Source: Paracoccaceae bacterium (GTDB taxonomy: Bacteria > Pseudomonadota > Alphaproteobacteria > Rhodobacterales > Rhodobacteraceae). From it: a DNA stretch of 64,000 nucleotides. The stretch is from contig JANSXY010000003.1 of NCBI GenBank assembly GCA_024742695.1, forward strand, positions 62,001 to 126,000. The letters run 5' to 3'. Within the stretch, counting starts at the first letter, position 1, and each line of letters opens with the position of its first letter. This document shows positions 1 to 8,781 of this stretch, piece by piece. Made by a program: the position numbers and the translations under genes. The notes under the pieces were generated by a model that saw nothing but the letters and a program-made list of their open reading frames with translations, searched no databases and was not told the DNA's origin.

Positions 1-1
1 C

Positions 2-862
2 CAGCGGATGATCGACCGGATCGCCGAGATCGTGCCGGTGCGCGAGGTCGCGCGCCAGAACGACCAGGTGGCGCTGTTCACCACCGGTGGCGCGATCCTT
101 CTGGAGGGCAACCCGGCCGAGATCGGCTTCACGCCCTCGGGCGTCATCACCGCCGACATGAGCTATGGCGGCGGCGGCATCCTTGGCGGGTTGACGATCA
201 ACGGCCTGCCGGTTTCGCCCTCCGATTCCGGCGTGCTGGGCGGCGGCACGCTCGGCGCGCTCTTCGCGATCCGCGACGATATCGCGACCGACGTCCAGAC
301 CCAGGTCGACGCCTTCGCGCGCGACCTTGTCGGGCGGTTCCAGTCCACCACGACCGATCCGACGCTGGGGCCCGGCGACGCGGGGCTGTTCACCGACGGC
401 TCCGGTGCCTTCGATCCGCTCGACGAGGTCGGGCTGGCCGGGCGTATCAGCCTCAACGCGCTGGTCGATCCCGCGCAAGGCGGCGACCTGTGGCGGCTGC
501 GCGACGGGCTTGGCGCCGCCGCGCCCGGACCGGTCGGCGATGCCAGCCAGCTCAACCGCCTCGCCGATGCGCTGAGCGCACCGGTCGTGCCGGCCTCGGG
601 CAGCTTCATCGGCGCGGCGCGGACAAGCTCGGCGCTGGCCGCCGACGTGCTGTCGCAGATTTCCGGCGGCCGGCAGCGCGCCGAGCAGACGGAGGTCTTC
701 GCCACGACACGGCAGGACGCGCTGACCGAGCTTCAGCTTCAGGACGGCGTCGATACCGACCAGGAGATGCAGATGCTCCTGATCGTCGAACAGGCCTATG
801 CCGCCAATGCCCGCGTGCTGAAGGCCGCGGACGAACTCATCCAGCAGCTGATCGGATTGTAG
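2..862 (+). CDS. flgK: Flagellar hook-associated protein 1 FlgK, 3' part
   Basis: This is the C-terminal part of the first hook-filament junction protein, which sits outside the cell between hook and filament. The reading frame is open to the window edge, so the start lies upstream. The last 30 residues (EQAYAANARVLKAADELIQQ) are the typical FlgK C-terminal amphipathic helix that assembles into the axial structure, and the upstream part is a variable Gly/Asp-rich domain. flgL follows after 2 bases and flgI overlaps flgL, so this is the end of a flagellar operon. Recognition rests on the C-terminal motif and the neighbours; the N-terminal flagellin-like helix is not in the window. Confidence 0.93.
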   Translation, partial: QRMIDRIAEIVPVREVARQNDQVALFTTGGAILLEGNPAEIGFTPSGVITADMSYGGGGILGGLTINGLPVSPSDSGVLGGGTLGALFAIRDDIATDVQTQVDAFARDLVGRFQSTTTDPTLGPGDAGLFTDGSGAFDPLDEVGLAGRISLNALVDPAQGGDLWRLRDGLGAAAPGPVGDASQLNRLADALSAPVVPASGSFIGAARTSSALAADVLSQISGGRQRAEQTEVFATTRQDALTELQLQDGVDTDQEMQMLLIVEQAYAANARVLKAADELIQQLIGL

Positions 863-864
863 CC

Positions 865-1881
865 ATGAGCATGCTAAGCGTCGGGGACATGGCGATGGCG
901 TTCCAGCTGCGCAAGCAGAACGCGCAGCTGAAGACCGAGATGAACCAGCTGAACCAGGAGGTGGTGACCGGCCAGGCCGCCGACCTCGGCAAGCGCGTGA
1001 CGGGCGATTTCATGCCGCTGGCCGCGATCGACCGGTCGCTGAAGATGCTCGATTCCTTCGATACCACCGCGACGGAGGCGGAACTGTTCACCTCCAGCGC
1101 GCAGGCGGCGCTGGGCGTGGTGCACGAGGTCGCCTCGGATGTCGCGCCGCTGTTGATCTCGTCGGTGACGAATTCCAGCTATACCTCGCAGCAGGCGGTC
1201 GCCAACGATGCGCGGCAAAGCCTGGAGGCCGCGATCTCGGCGCTCAACACGCAGGTGGCCGGGCGCTACGCCTTCTCCGGCGTCGCAAGCGACACGCGGC
1301 CGCTGGTCAACGCCGAGACGATGATCGCCGAACTGATGACCGCGACCGCTGGCGCCACGGATGCCGACAGCTTCATCACCGCTGTCAGCGCCTGGTTCGA
1401 CGCGCCCGCGGGCGGCGGTGGCTATCTCGACCTCGCCTACGGCGGGTCCGATCAGCCGCTGGCGCCGTTCCGCGTCGGCCCCGACGAGGAGGCGCGGGCG
1501 ACCGTGACCGCCGCGGACGTGCCGATCCGCGAAACCCTCAAGGGGCTGGCGATGGGCGCGCTTCTGGCCGAGGGCGTGTTCGGCACCGACATGAGCACGC
1601 GTTCCGCCATCGCGAACGCCGCCGGCACGACGATCATCGGTGCCGACAGCAGGCTGATCGGCCTGCGTGCCGATATCGGCACCGCCGAGTCGCAGATCGC
1701 CGAGGCGCAGACCCGCAACTCGGCCGAGCGCGCCGCGCTGGAACTGGCGCGCGTCGACCAGGTTTCCGTCGATCCGTTCGACACCTCGACGGCGCTTCAG
1801 GCGCTGATGGTGCAGATGGAAAGCCTTTACACCCTGACCGCGCGAGTTTCGCGCCTGAATTTCACGGATTACATGCGATGA
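865..1881 (+). CDS. flgL: Flagellar hook-associated protein 3 FlgL (flagellin-like)
   Basis: This is the second hook-filament junction protein (338 aa), exported by the flagellar type III apparatus with no signal peptide. The N-terminal 60 residues (GDMAMAFQLRKQNAQLKTEM) and the C-terminal helix ending RVSRLNFTDYMR have the flagellin N/C coiled-coil pattern, with a variable middle. I chose the ATG 2 bases after the flgK stop; a longer in-frame extension upstream only repeats flgK sequence in another frame. The stop overlaps the flgI start as ATGA, so the two are probably translationally coupled. The length is in the short range usual for alphaproteobacterial FlgL. Confidence 0.92.
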   Translation: MSMLSVGDMAMAFQLRKQNAQLKTEMNQLNQEVVTGQAADLGKRVTGDFMPLAAIDRSLKMLDSFDTTATEAELFTSSAQAALGVVHEVASDVAPLLISSVTNSSYTSQQAVANDARQSLEAAISALNTQVAGRYAFSGVASDTRPLVNAETMIAELMTATAGATDADSFITAVSAWFDAPAGGGGYLDLAYGGSDQPLAPFRVGPDEEARATVTAADVPIRETLKGLAMGALLAEGVFGTDMSTRSAIANAAGTTIIGADSRLIGLRADIGTAESQIAEAQTRNSAERAALELARVDQVSVDPFDTSTALQALMVQMESLYTLTARVSRLNFTDYMR

Positions 1882-2984
1882 CACGGCTGCTTCCGATCCT
1901 GCTTTGCGCCCTGACGGTCTGGGCGACGGCCGCCGCGGCCACGCCGATCCGGCTCAAGGATCTTGTCGAATTCGACGGCGTGCGCGGCAACGACCTCGTG
2001 GGTTACGGGCTTGTCGTCGGCCTGAACGGTACCGGCGACGGCATCCGCAACTCGCCCTTCACCGAAGAGATCATGGCCAACATTCTCGAACGGCTGGGCG
2101 TTAACGTTAATGGAGAGCAATTCCGGCCGAAGAACGTGGCCGCGGTCTTCGTGACCGCCACGCTGCCACCCTTCGCGCGCGCCGGCAGCCAGATCGACGT
2201 CACGGTCTCCGCGATCGGCGATGCGAAAAGCCTTCTGGGCGGCACCCTGATCATGACGCCGCTGAATGCCGCCGACGGCCAGATCTATGCAGTCGCGCAG
2301 GGCACGATCATCGCCGGCGGCGCGCAGGCCGAGGGCGAGGCGGCGCAGGTCGTGCAGGGCGTGCCGACCTCCGGCTCGATCCCCTCCGGCGCGCGGGTGG
2401 AACGCGAGATCGATTTCGACTTCGGCAGCCTCAACGCGATCCGGCTGGCGCTCCGCACCCCCGATTTCACCACCGCCGCGCGGATCGAACAGGCGATCAA
2501 CGGCGAGTTCGGCCGCCAGGTGGCGCAGATGCTCGATGCCGGGACCGTCGCGCTCGACATCGGGGCGACGCGGATGCAATCGGCCGCGCATGCGCTGGGC
2601 CGGGTCGAGAACATCCGGGTCGAGCCGCAGCGCCGCGCCCGCGTCGTGGTCGACCAGCGTTCGGGAACCATCGTGATGGGCGAGGACGTGCGGATTTCCC
2701 GCGTCGCGGTCAGCCAGGGCAACCTGACGCTGCGGGTTGAGGAAGCGCCGCAGGCGATCCAGCCCAACCCGTTCTCCGAGGGTGAAACCATCGTCGTGCC
2801 CCGCACCCGCGCCCAGCTGGAGGAGGAGCCCGGCCTCAACATGGCCGAGATCCCCGACAACGCGTCGCTGTCGCAGGTTGTCGCGGGGCTCAATGCGCTC
2901 GGCGTCTCGCCGCGCGACATGATCGACATCCTGAAAAGCATCAACTCCGCCGGGGCTCTGCACGCCGAATTCATCGTGCAATAG
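1878..2984 (+). CDS. flgI: Flagellar P-ring protein FlgI
   Basis: FlgI forms the P ring around the flagellar rod in the peptidoglycan layer. The 368-residue product is the normal length. It begins with a Sec signal peptide (a hydrophobic run ending ATAAAA, cleavage near residue 21), followed by the family signature RLKDLVEFDGVRGNDLVGYG and the GLNGTGDG loop. The C-terminal FVQ-type ending (LHAEFIVQ) is also typical. The ATG overlaps the flgL stop by four bases. The gene ends 10 bases before the convergent trhO gene, leaving no room for a long terminator. Confidence 0.95.
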   Translation: MTRLLPILLCALTVWATAAAATPIRLKDLVEFDGVRGNDLVGYGLVVGLNGTGDGIRNSPFTEEIMANILERLGVNVNGEQFRPKNVAAVFVTATLPPFARAGSQIDVTVSAIGDAKSLLGGTLIMTPLNAADGQIYAVAQGTIIAGGAQAEGEAAQVVQGVPTSGSIPSGARVEREIDFDFGSLNAIRLALRTPDFTTAARIEQAINGEFGRQVAQMLDAGTVALDIGATRMQSAAHALGRVENIRVEPQRRARVVVDQRSGTIVMGEDVRISRVAVSQGNLTLRVEEAPQAIQPNPFSEGETIVVPRTRAQLEEEPGLNMAEIPDNASLSQVVAGLNALGVSPRDMIDILKSINSAGALHAEFIVQ

Positions 2985-2994
2985 CGCTGCCGCC

Positions 2995-3723
2995 TCAGGG
3001 CGGCGGCGGGCCTTCGATGCGCAGGCCGTGGCCCAGCGTGCCGCGCTCGTCGAACACGAAACAGCCGCCGTGCCAGAGGCTTTCGGCCTCCGGCACGGTT
3101 TCGAGGTAGCGCAGGATGCCGCCGTCGAGGTGATGCACCCCCGGAACGCCTTGCGCCACCAGCCAGGCCGTCGCCTTTTCACAGCGGATGCCGCCGGTGC
3201 AGAAGAGCGCCAGCCGCTTGCCGGCGAAGCGGGGTGCGTTTTCCGCCCACCACGCGGGGAAATCGCGAAAGCTGTCGATGCCGGGATCGACCGCGCCGGC
3301 GAAGCTGCCGGCGGCCACCTCGAACCCGCTTCGCGTGTCGATCACCGCGACATCCGGCGCGGCGATCAGCGCGTTCCAGTCTTCTGGCGCCACATAGGCG
3401 CCGACGCCCGCGTTCGGATCGACGCCCGGCAGGCCCATCGTCACGATCTCGCGCTTCAGCCGAACCTTGAGGCGGCCGAACGGCATGGTTTCGGCCCGGC
3501 TTTCCTTCCAGTCGAGATCGGTGCAGCCGGGCAGGGTGCGCAGATGCGCAAGCACCGCCGCGATCCCCGCCGCCGGGCCGGCGATGGTGCCGTTGATCCC
3601 TTCTTCGGCGACCAGCAACGTTCCCTTCACGGCGCCCGCCTCGCAGGCCGCGCGGATGCCCGGGATCAGTGCCGCGGGTTCGGCGAAGCGGGTGAAGCGA
3701 TAGAGCGCGGCCACGGTCAGCAT
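2995..3723 (-). CDS. trhO: tRNA uridine(34) hydroxylase TrhO (rhodanese-domain)
   Basis: Members of this family (YceA/UPF0176) make 5-hydroxyuridine at the wobble position of tRNA using O2. The 242-residue protein has the N-terminal ferredoxin-like part (LLVAEEGINGTIAG, a family signature) and a rhodanese domain with the Cys-containing loop LFCTGGIRCEKA around residues 175-190. An open frame extends 32 codons further upstream, but it is Arg-rich and unlike the family, and the ATG at 3721-3723 starts MLTVAALYRF as expected. The gene is divergent from pncA with about 113 bases between the starts. Confidence 0.9.
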   Translation of the reverse strand: MLTVAALYRFTRFAEPAALIPGIRAACEAGAVKGTLLVAEEGINGTIAGPAAGIAAVLAHLRTLPGCTDLDWKESRAETMPFGRLKVRLKREIVTMGLPGVDPNAGVGAYVAPEDWNALIAAPDVAVIDTRSGFEVAAGSFAGAVDPGIDSFRDFPAWWAENAPRFAGKRLALFCTGGIRCEKATAWLVAQGVPGVHHLDGGILRYLETVPEAESLWHGGCFVFDERGTLGHGLRIEGPPPP

Positions 3724-3836
3724 GGCCCCGCCATAGGACGAACCGGGGCGGCGGGGCAAGCGCCGGCGGCTGCGGCGATCGTCTTCAATCCGGCCCGCCG
3801 ATGGGCTAGCCTTTGCCAAAACCGAGGGAGGCCCCG

Positions 3837-4445
3837 ATGCGCGCGCCGCACGAAGCGTTGATCGTGATAGACATCCAGAACGATTTCTGCCCGGAGGGCG
3901 CGCTTGCCGTGGCCGGCGGCGACGAGATCGTGCCCCGCGTCAACGCCCTGATGGACGAGTTCGCGGTGGTCGTGCTGACCCAGGATTGGCATCCCGCCGG
4001 CCATTCCTCCTTCGCCGGCAGCCACCCGGGCGCCGCGCCCTTCGGGCAGGTGGACATGCCCTACGGGCCGCAAACGCTGTGGCCCGATCACTGCGTGCAG
4101 GGCACGCCCGGCGCCGCGTTCCATCCCGGCCTGCGCACCGATCCGGCCGACCTGATCCTGCGCAAGGGATTTCGGCCCGCGATCGACAGCTATTCCGCCT
4201 TCTTCGAGAACGACAAGACCACCGCGACCGGCCTTGCCGGCTATCTGCGCGAGCGCGGTGTCAGCGATCTGACCTTCGTCGGCCTCGCCACCGATTTCTG
4301 CGTCGCCTGGTCCGCGATGGATGCGGCGCGGCTGGGCTTCGGCGCGACGGTGCTGGAAGGCGCCTGCCGGGCTATCGACCTCGACGGGTCGCTCGACGCC
4401 GCGCGCGCGGCAATGCGCGCGGCCGGGGTGCGGCTGACGGACTGA
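3837..4445 (+). CDS. pncA: Nicotinamidase PncA
   Basis: PncA hydrolyses nicotinamide to nicotinate in the NAD salvage pathway. The 202-residue product shows the isochorismatase-fold signature: the catalytic Asp in [11 protein letters not shown], the metal-binding Asp/His cluster [13 protein letters not shown], a Lys in ILRKGF, and the nucleophile Cys in [13 protein letters not shown]. The ATG at 3837 has GGGAGG six bases upstream, so it is preferred over a TTG eight codons earlier. pncB follows on the same strand after 124 bases, so both steps from nicotinamide to nicotinate mononucleotide are encoded together. Confidence 0.94.
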   Translation: MRAPHEALIVIDIQNDFCPEGALAVAGGDEIVPRVNALMDEFAVVVLTQDWHPAGHSSFAGSHPGAAPFGQVDMPYGPQTLWPDHCVQGTPGAAFHPGLRTDPADLILRKGFRPAIDSYSAFFENDKTTATGLAGYLRERGVSDLTFVGLATDFCVAWSAMDAARLGFGATVLEGACRAIDLDGSLDAARAAMRAAGVRLTD

Positions 4446-4569
4446 GGCAGCGCGGTCGCTTGCGTCGCGCGACGCGGGGCAGCCGCCCGCAGGCGCGGCG
4501 GCGAAAGGATGGCTTTCGCTTGCCCTTGCCCCCCGGTTTCTGCCAGCAAGAGGCGGAAGGGAGCCCGCC

Positions 4570-5862
4570 ATGGTCGACATCGCCACGCGCGTCTATAATC
4601 ACAAGTGGAAGATCGACCCGATCGTGCGGTCGCTGATCGACACCGATTTCTACAAGCTTCTGATGTGCCAGTCGGTGTTTCGCAACAAGCCCGACACCCA
4701 GGTCACCTTCTCGCTGATCAACCGGACCAAGTCGATCCGCCTGGCGGAGCTGATCGACGAGGGCGAGTTGCGCGAGCAACTCGATCACATCCGTTCGCTA
4801 AGCCTCGCGCGCGGGGAATCGACCTGGCTGCGGGGCAACACCTTCTACGGCAAGCGGCAGATGTTCCGCTCCGATTTCATGGAATGGTTCGAGAACCTGC
4901 GCCTGCCGGCCTATTCGCTGGAAAAGCGTGACGGCCAGTACGAACTGACCTTCGAGGGCCCCTGGCCCGAAGTGATGATGTGGGAGATTCCCGCGCTCGC
5001 CGTGCTGATGGAACTGCGCTCCCGCGCCGTGCTGAAAGACATGGGCCGGTTCGAGCTTCAGGTGCTCTACGCCCAGGCGATGACCAAGCTGTGGGAAAAG
5101 GTGAAGCGGCTGCGCCGGATCGAGGGGCTCAAGGTCGCCGATTTCGGCACGCGGCGGCGCCATTCCTTCCTGTGGCAGGACTGGTGCGTGCAGGCGATGA
5201 TGGAGGGATTGGGCAACTCCTTCGTCGGCACCTCGAACTGCCTGATCGCGATGCGCCGCGATATCGAGGCGATCGGCACCAACGCGCATGAACTGCCGAT
5301 GGTCTATTGCGCCCTGGCCGAGACCGAGGAGGAGCTGAAACAGGCCCCCTACCGGGTGCTGGCCGATTGGCACGAAGAGCACGAGGGCAACCTGCGGATC
5401 ATCCTGCCCGACACCTACGGCACGAAGGGGTTCCTGGAAAACGCGCCCGACTGGCTGGCGGGCTGGACCGGGGTGCGCATCGATTCCGGTGACCCGGTCG
5501 AGGGCGCGGAGACCGCCATCGCCTGGTGGCGGGCGCGCGGCGAGGATCCGCGGCAGAAGCTGGTGATCTTTTCCGACGGGCTCGACGTCGACTTGATCGA
5601 GGAGTTGCACACCCGCTTCGCGGGGCGGGTGAAGGTTTCGTTCGGCTGGGGCACGCTGATGACGAACGATTTCCGCGGGCTGGTGCCGGGCGACGGGCTC
5701 GCGCCGTTCAGCCTGGTGTGCAAGGCGGTGGCGGCGAACGGCCGGCCGACCGTGAAACTTTCGGACAACCCGGAAAAGGCGACGGGGCCGGCCGACGAGA
5801 TCGCGCGCTACCGCCGCATCTTCGGCGTGGGCGCGCAGGTGGCGCGGCCGGTGCAGGTGTAG
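4570..5862 (+). CDS. pncB: Nicotinate phosphoribosyltransferase PncB
   Basis: PncB joins nicotinate and PRPP to give nicotinate mononucleotide, the step after PncA. The 430-residue protein carries the NAPRTase signatures: [14 protein letters not shown] near the N-terminus, [12 protein letters not shown] in the middle, the SNCLIAMRR segment and the phosphate-binding GVRIDSGDP and FGWGT segments. Length and layout match the full-length bacterial enzyme. GGAAGGGAG lies just upstream of the ATG. It ends 13 bases from the convergent kinase gene. Confidence 0.95.
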   Translation: MVDIATRVYNHKWKIDPIVRSLIDTDFYKLLMCQSVFRNKPDTQVTFSLINRTKSIRLAELIDEGELREQLDHIRSLSLARGESTWLRGNTFYGKRQMFRSDFMEWFENLRLPAYSLEKRDGQYELTFEGPWPEVMMWEIPALAVLMELRSRAVLKDMGRFELQVLYAQAMTKLWEKVKRLRRIEGLKVADFGTRRRHSFLWQDWCVQAMMEGLGNSFVGTSNCLIAMRRDIEAIGTNAHELPMVYCALAETEEELKQAPYRVLADWHEEHEGNLRIILPDTYGTKGFLENAPDWLAGWTGVRIDSGDPVEGAETAIAWWRARGEDPRQKLVIFSDGLDVDLIEELHTRFAGRVKVSFGWGTLMTNDFRGLVPGDGLAPFSLVCKAVAANGRPTVKLSDNPEKATGPADEIARYRRIFGVGAQVARPVQV

Positions 5863-5874
5863 GCCCGGTCCGGT

Positions 5875-6855
5875 CTAACCGTCCCAGGGCGCGGTTCCGT
5901 CCAGCAGGCAGCGCGCCATCCTGAGCGCCCGGTCGGTATGGCTTGCCCGGCGCGGATCGTCCGGCCCGGTCCGGCTGAGGATCCATCCCGCCGAGGCGAA
6001 GGCCCTGAGCGCGGTGAACAGCACGAGGTCGCCGGCGTCTCCCGGCAGCGGCCTGGCTGCCGCGTAGCCCGCCAGCAGCGCCGCGGCCATCTCGCCCGCG
6101 CGCGGCTCGTCCAGGTTCTGCACCATCGCGGTGCCGAGGTCGTACATCCGGAAGCCCCATCCGGAATCGTCGAAATCGATCAGGCAAAGGCCCCGCGGCC
6201 CGGCCAGCACGTTCTCGCGCAGCACGTCGGCATGTATCAGCCCGTAATCCGCCCCCAGCCGGGCCATGGCGGCCAGCCGCGCCCCGGCGGCTTCCCGCGC
6301 CGCCCGCAGAAGCGCGCGGCCCGCATCGTCCGTTGCCGGCGTTTCCCAGAACCGGCCCCAAAGCGCCGCCGCGCCCAGCAGCCCGGCCGCATCCCAGGCC
6401 GGGCGCGGGAAGGCTGCCGGCAGCGCCAGCACGTCCGTCTTGTCATGCAGCCCGGCCAGAAGCCGGCCGATCCCGGCCATCAGCGCCACCGGATCGCCGG
6501 CCAGCGGCACCCCGCCCGCGCCCAATGGCGCGCCCGCGATCCAGCCCACGCAGGTGGCCAGCCGGTCGCCCGCCGGCGCGGTCCAGCCGCCCGCCGCGGT
6601 CGGCACCGGGTCGGGTACCGGCTGGCCGGCGCGGGCCAGCGCGGCGGTCCAGTCCATCTCGGCCGCGATGGCTTCGGCGCTCTGGTAGCCCGGCCGGTGC
6701 AGGCGCAGGGCGACGTGGCGGCCGTCCGCCAGCCTCGCCTCGAACACCACGTTCTCGCGAATCTTCACCAGCCGGGGCGGCGCGGCGGCCCCGCCCCAGG
6801 CGGCCAGCGCCGCCCCGGCCGCGACCTCGGCCTCTGCCGTGTTCAGGCCGGACAT
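5875..6855 (-). CDS. APH-family small-molecule kinase (partner of the adjacent phospholyase-like aminotransferase)
   Basis: This is a 326-residue aminoglycoside-phosphotransferase/choline-kinase fold protein. The Brenner motif is visible as YGLIHADVLRENVL (catalytic Asp) and the metal-binding Asp is in CLIDFDDSGWGF, with an N-terminal Lys/Arg-containing sheet (VVFEARLADG). Its start overlaps the end of the aminotransferase gene by 13 bases, so the two are coupled. In animals, and fused in some bacteria, kinases of this type phosphorylate hydroxylysine or ethanolamine-like amino alcohols that a class III PLP phospholyase then cleaves. I infer the same two-step logic here; the true substrate cannot be read from sequence. 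Confidence 0.75.
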   Translation of the reverse strand: MSGLNTAEAEVAAGAALAAWGGAAAPPRLVKIRENVVFEARLADGRHVALRLHRPGYQSAEAIAAEMDWTAALARAGQPVPDPVPTAAGGWTAPAGDRLATCVGWIAGAPLGAGGVPLAGDPVALMAGIGRLLAGLHDKTDVLALPAAFPRPAWDAAGLLGAAALWGRFWETPATDDAGRALLRAAREAAGARLAAMARLGADYGLIHADVLRENVLAGPRGLCLIDFDDSGWGFRMYDLGTAMVQNLDEPRAGEMAAALLAGYAAARPLPGDAGDLVLFTALRAFASAGWILSRTGPDDPRRASHTDRALRMARCLLDGTAPWDG

Positions 6856-8111
6856 GCGGCGAGAACCCCGGCCAGACGGTCGGCGACAAGATCGGCATGA
6901 TCGCGACCGAATGGCATCGGCGGGCGCAGCTTCAGGATATGCTGGGCGCGCCCGATCCGGCCCATCAGCACCCCCGCCGCCTTCATCCCCTCGACCGCCT
7001 TCGCGGCGATGTCGGGGCGGGGCTTGCCATCGGTCGCAAGCTCCACGCCGAAGAACAACCCGATCCCGCGCACATCCGCGATCGCCGGGTGATCGAGCCC
7101 GCGCAAGAGGCCCAGCATGTAGGCCCCGGTTTGGCGCGCATTCTCCTGCAAGTCCTCCTCGGCGATCACGTCCAGCACCGCCGCCGCCGCGGCGCAGGAC
7201 ACCGGATTGCCGCCGAAGGTGTTGAAATAGCCGAAGGCCTCGCGGAAGGCCGCCATCACCTCGGGCCGCGCGACGACGGCGGCCACCGGATGGCCGTTGC
7301 CCATTGGCTTGCCCAGCGTCACCACGTCGGGCGCGAAGCCCAGCCAGTCATGCCCCCAGAAATGGCTGCCGACCCGGCCGAAGCCCGGCTGCACCTCGTC
7401 GGCCAGGATCAGCCCGCCGGCCTTGCGCACCACCTCGACCGTGGGGTCGAGGAAGCCCGGTTCGGTCACCGGCAGCCCCTCGTTGGCGAAGATCGAACAC
7501 AGCATGATCCCGGCGAAGCCGTGGCCCGCGGCCTCCAGCTCCTCGATCGCCCGCGACACGTTGGCCGCGAAGGCCACCGGTTCCGCCGCGCGGCTGCCGC
7601 CCACCGGCAACAGCCGGTCGGGCGCCGGCACCAGCCGCACGTTGCCCGGCCGTCCGCCGATCGGCGGGCGCCGGGTGGACAGCTGCGACACCGCCGCGGT
7701 GTTGCCGTGATAGGTGTTGTCGGTCGCGATGATCCCCGTCTTGCCGGTCGCGGCCTGCGCCATCCTGAGCGCGATGTCGTTCGCCTCCGATCCGGTGCAG
7801 ACCATGATCACCTGCCGCAGGTCGTGGCCCAGCGTCGCCACCAGGCGTTCGGCATAGTCGAGGATGCCCTCGTGCAGGTAGCGGGTATGGGTGTTCAGCG
7901 TCGCCGCCTGCCGGCAGATCGCCTCCACCACCTTCGGGTGCCCGTGCCCGACATGCGGCACGTTGTTGTAGCAGTCGAGGTAGCGGTTGCCGGCCGCGTC
8001 CCACAGCCACACGCCTTCGCCGCGCACGATGTGCAGCGGGGTGTCGTAGAAGGTCGGCACGTTCGGGCCCAGAAGCGCCGCGCGCCGGGCCAAGAGGTCA
8101 GTCGTCGTCAT
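6843..8111 (-). CDS. Class III PLP-dependent aminotransferase / phospholyase-like enzyme
   Basis: This 422-residue protein is a PLP-dependent fold-type I class III enzyme. Visible marks are CYNNVPHVGHGHP near residue 50, the cofactor loop TGSEANDIALR, the LADEVQPGFGR segment, and the Schiff-base Lys in VVTLGKPMGNGHP. The CYNNV and LNTHTRYLH segments are closer to ethanolamine-phosphate and 5-phosphohydroxylysine phospholyases (AGXT2L group) than to ornithine or GABA aminotransferases. It sits between arfB (14-base overlap) and an APH kinase (13-base overlap), which supports a kinase-then-phospholyase pathway for an amino alcohol. A plain aminotransferase role remains possible. Confidence 0.75.
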   Translation of the reverse strand: MTTTDLLARRAALLGPNVPTFYDTPLHIVRGEGVWLWDAAGNRYLDCYNNVPHVGHGHPKVVEAICRQAATLNTHTRYLHEGILDYAERLVATLGHDLRQVIMVCTGSEANDIALRMAQAATGKTGIIATDNTYHGNTAAVSQLSTRRPPIGGRPGNVRLVPAPDRLLPVGGSRAAEPVAFAANVSRAIEELEAAGHGFAGIMLCSIFANEGLPVTEPGFLDPTVEVVRKAGGLILADEVQPGFGRVGSHFWGHDWLGFAPDVVTLGKPMGNGHPVAAVVARPEVMAAFREAFGYFNTFGGNPVSCAAAAAVLDVIAEEDLQENARQTGAYMLGLLRGLDHPAIADVRGIGLFFGVELATDGKPRPDIAAKAVEGMKAAGVLMGRIGRAQHILKLRPPMPFGRDHADLVADRLAGVLAACPA

Positions 8112-8523
8112 TCTCCACCTTTCCGCGAAGCGCCTTCACGCCGCCCCGGATCGTCTTGGCCGCCAGCCGCCGGCGCTGGCTGCCCAGCGTCGGACGGGTG
8201 GCGATTCTCTTCTTCGGCGCCACCAGCGCCGCGCGGATCATCTCTGCCAGCCGTTCGCGCGCGATCTCGCGGTTGCGGGCCTGGCTGCGGGTTTCCTCGG
8301 CGCGGATCACGATCGCGCCCTCCGCGGTCCAGCGCCGGCCGGCGAGGCGCCGCAGCCGGGTCTTGACGGGCGGCGGGAGGTTCGGGCTGCGCTCCGCCTC
8401 GAAGCGCAGTTCCACGGCGGTGGACACCTTGTTCACGTTCTGCCCGCCGGGGCCCTGCGCGCGGGTGAACTGTTCGGTCAGTTCCCAATCCTCGATCGCG
8501 ATCTGGTCGGTGATGCGCAGCAT
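8098..8523 (-). CDS. arfB: Alternative ribosome-rescue factor ArfB (peptidyl-tRNA hydrolase)
   Basis: ArfB frees peptides from ribosomes stalled without a stop codon. The 141-residue protein has the GGQ catalytic motif in RAQGPGGQNVNKVS (GGQ at residues 26-28) and a Lys/Arg-rich C-terminal tail that in this family threads into the empty mRNA channel. Length is typical and there is no codon-recognition domain, which separates it from release factors RF1 and RF2. It is the first gene of a tightly overlapping minus-strand operon with the aminotransferase and kinase; no functional link between them is obvious. Confidence 0.92.
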   Translation of the reverse strand: MLRITDQIAIEDWELTEQFTRAQGPGGQNVNKVSTAVELRFEAERSPNLPPPVKTRLRRLAGRRWTAEGAIVIRAEETRSQARNREIARERLAEMIRAALVAPKKRIATRPTLGSQRRRLAAKTIRGGVKALRGKVENDDD

Positions 8524-8634
8524 GGGTCAGGCGAAACCGTCGAATGGCCGGGTGAGCCGGTGAAGCTTTTCGCCCGTGCCCCCAAGGGGCGCGACCGGTG
8601 GCAATCTTCTAGTCGCAAGCGGCACAAACGGGAA

Positions 8635-8656
8635 GGGCCGCCCGATCAGGCGGCCC
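8635..8656 (-). terminator. Rho-independent terminator of the small 8.6-8.8 kb transcript
   Basis: A perfect 8-bp GGGCCGCC/GGCGGCCC stem with a 6-base loop is followed on the minus strand by TTCCCGTTTG, a broken U-rich tract. On the plus strand no T-rich tract follows, so the signal points to minus-strand transcription. It would end a transcript that starts near 8800. Confidence 0.6.
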
Positions 8657-8724
8657 CCGAGATCTACGGAGATGGGCCAGTTAGGGCCTAGCCCAGCCCG
8701 GGTTCTGAACCTGTGGGTCTGCCC

Positions 8725-8781
8725 TCAGGTCACGGCCCCCCTGGCTGTCCCGACACCTCTCTCCAATATCACTCTAGACAC
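8725..8781 (-). CDS. Candidate 18-codon small ORF with an exceptionally strong Shine-Dalgarno sequence
   Basis: A GTG codon opens an 18-residue frame (MSRVILERGVGTARGAVT) that ends in TGA. Six bases upstream is AGGAGGT inside GGAAAGGAGGTGGTCC, an almost complete complement of the 16S rRNA 3' end and much stronger than the sites in front of neighbouring genes. The frame lies in a 327-base gap between the queuosine-precursor transporter and arfB and is followed by a terminator hairpin. It could be a leader peptide, a small protein, or the coding part of a dual-function RNA. I do not recognise the peptide. Confidence 0.45.
   Translation of the reverse strand: MSRVILERGVGTARGAVT

Noticed and set aside
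2099-2110. TTAACGTTAA inside flgI as a CtrA-like site.
   Set aside because: CtrA needs TTAA-N7-TTAA; here the two halves are only two bases apart and the site is deep in a coding region.
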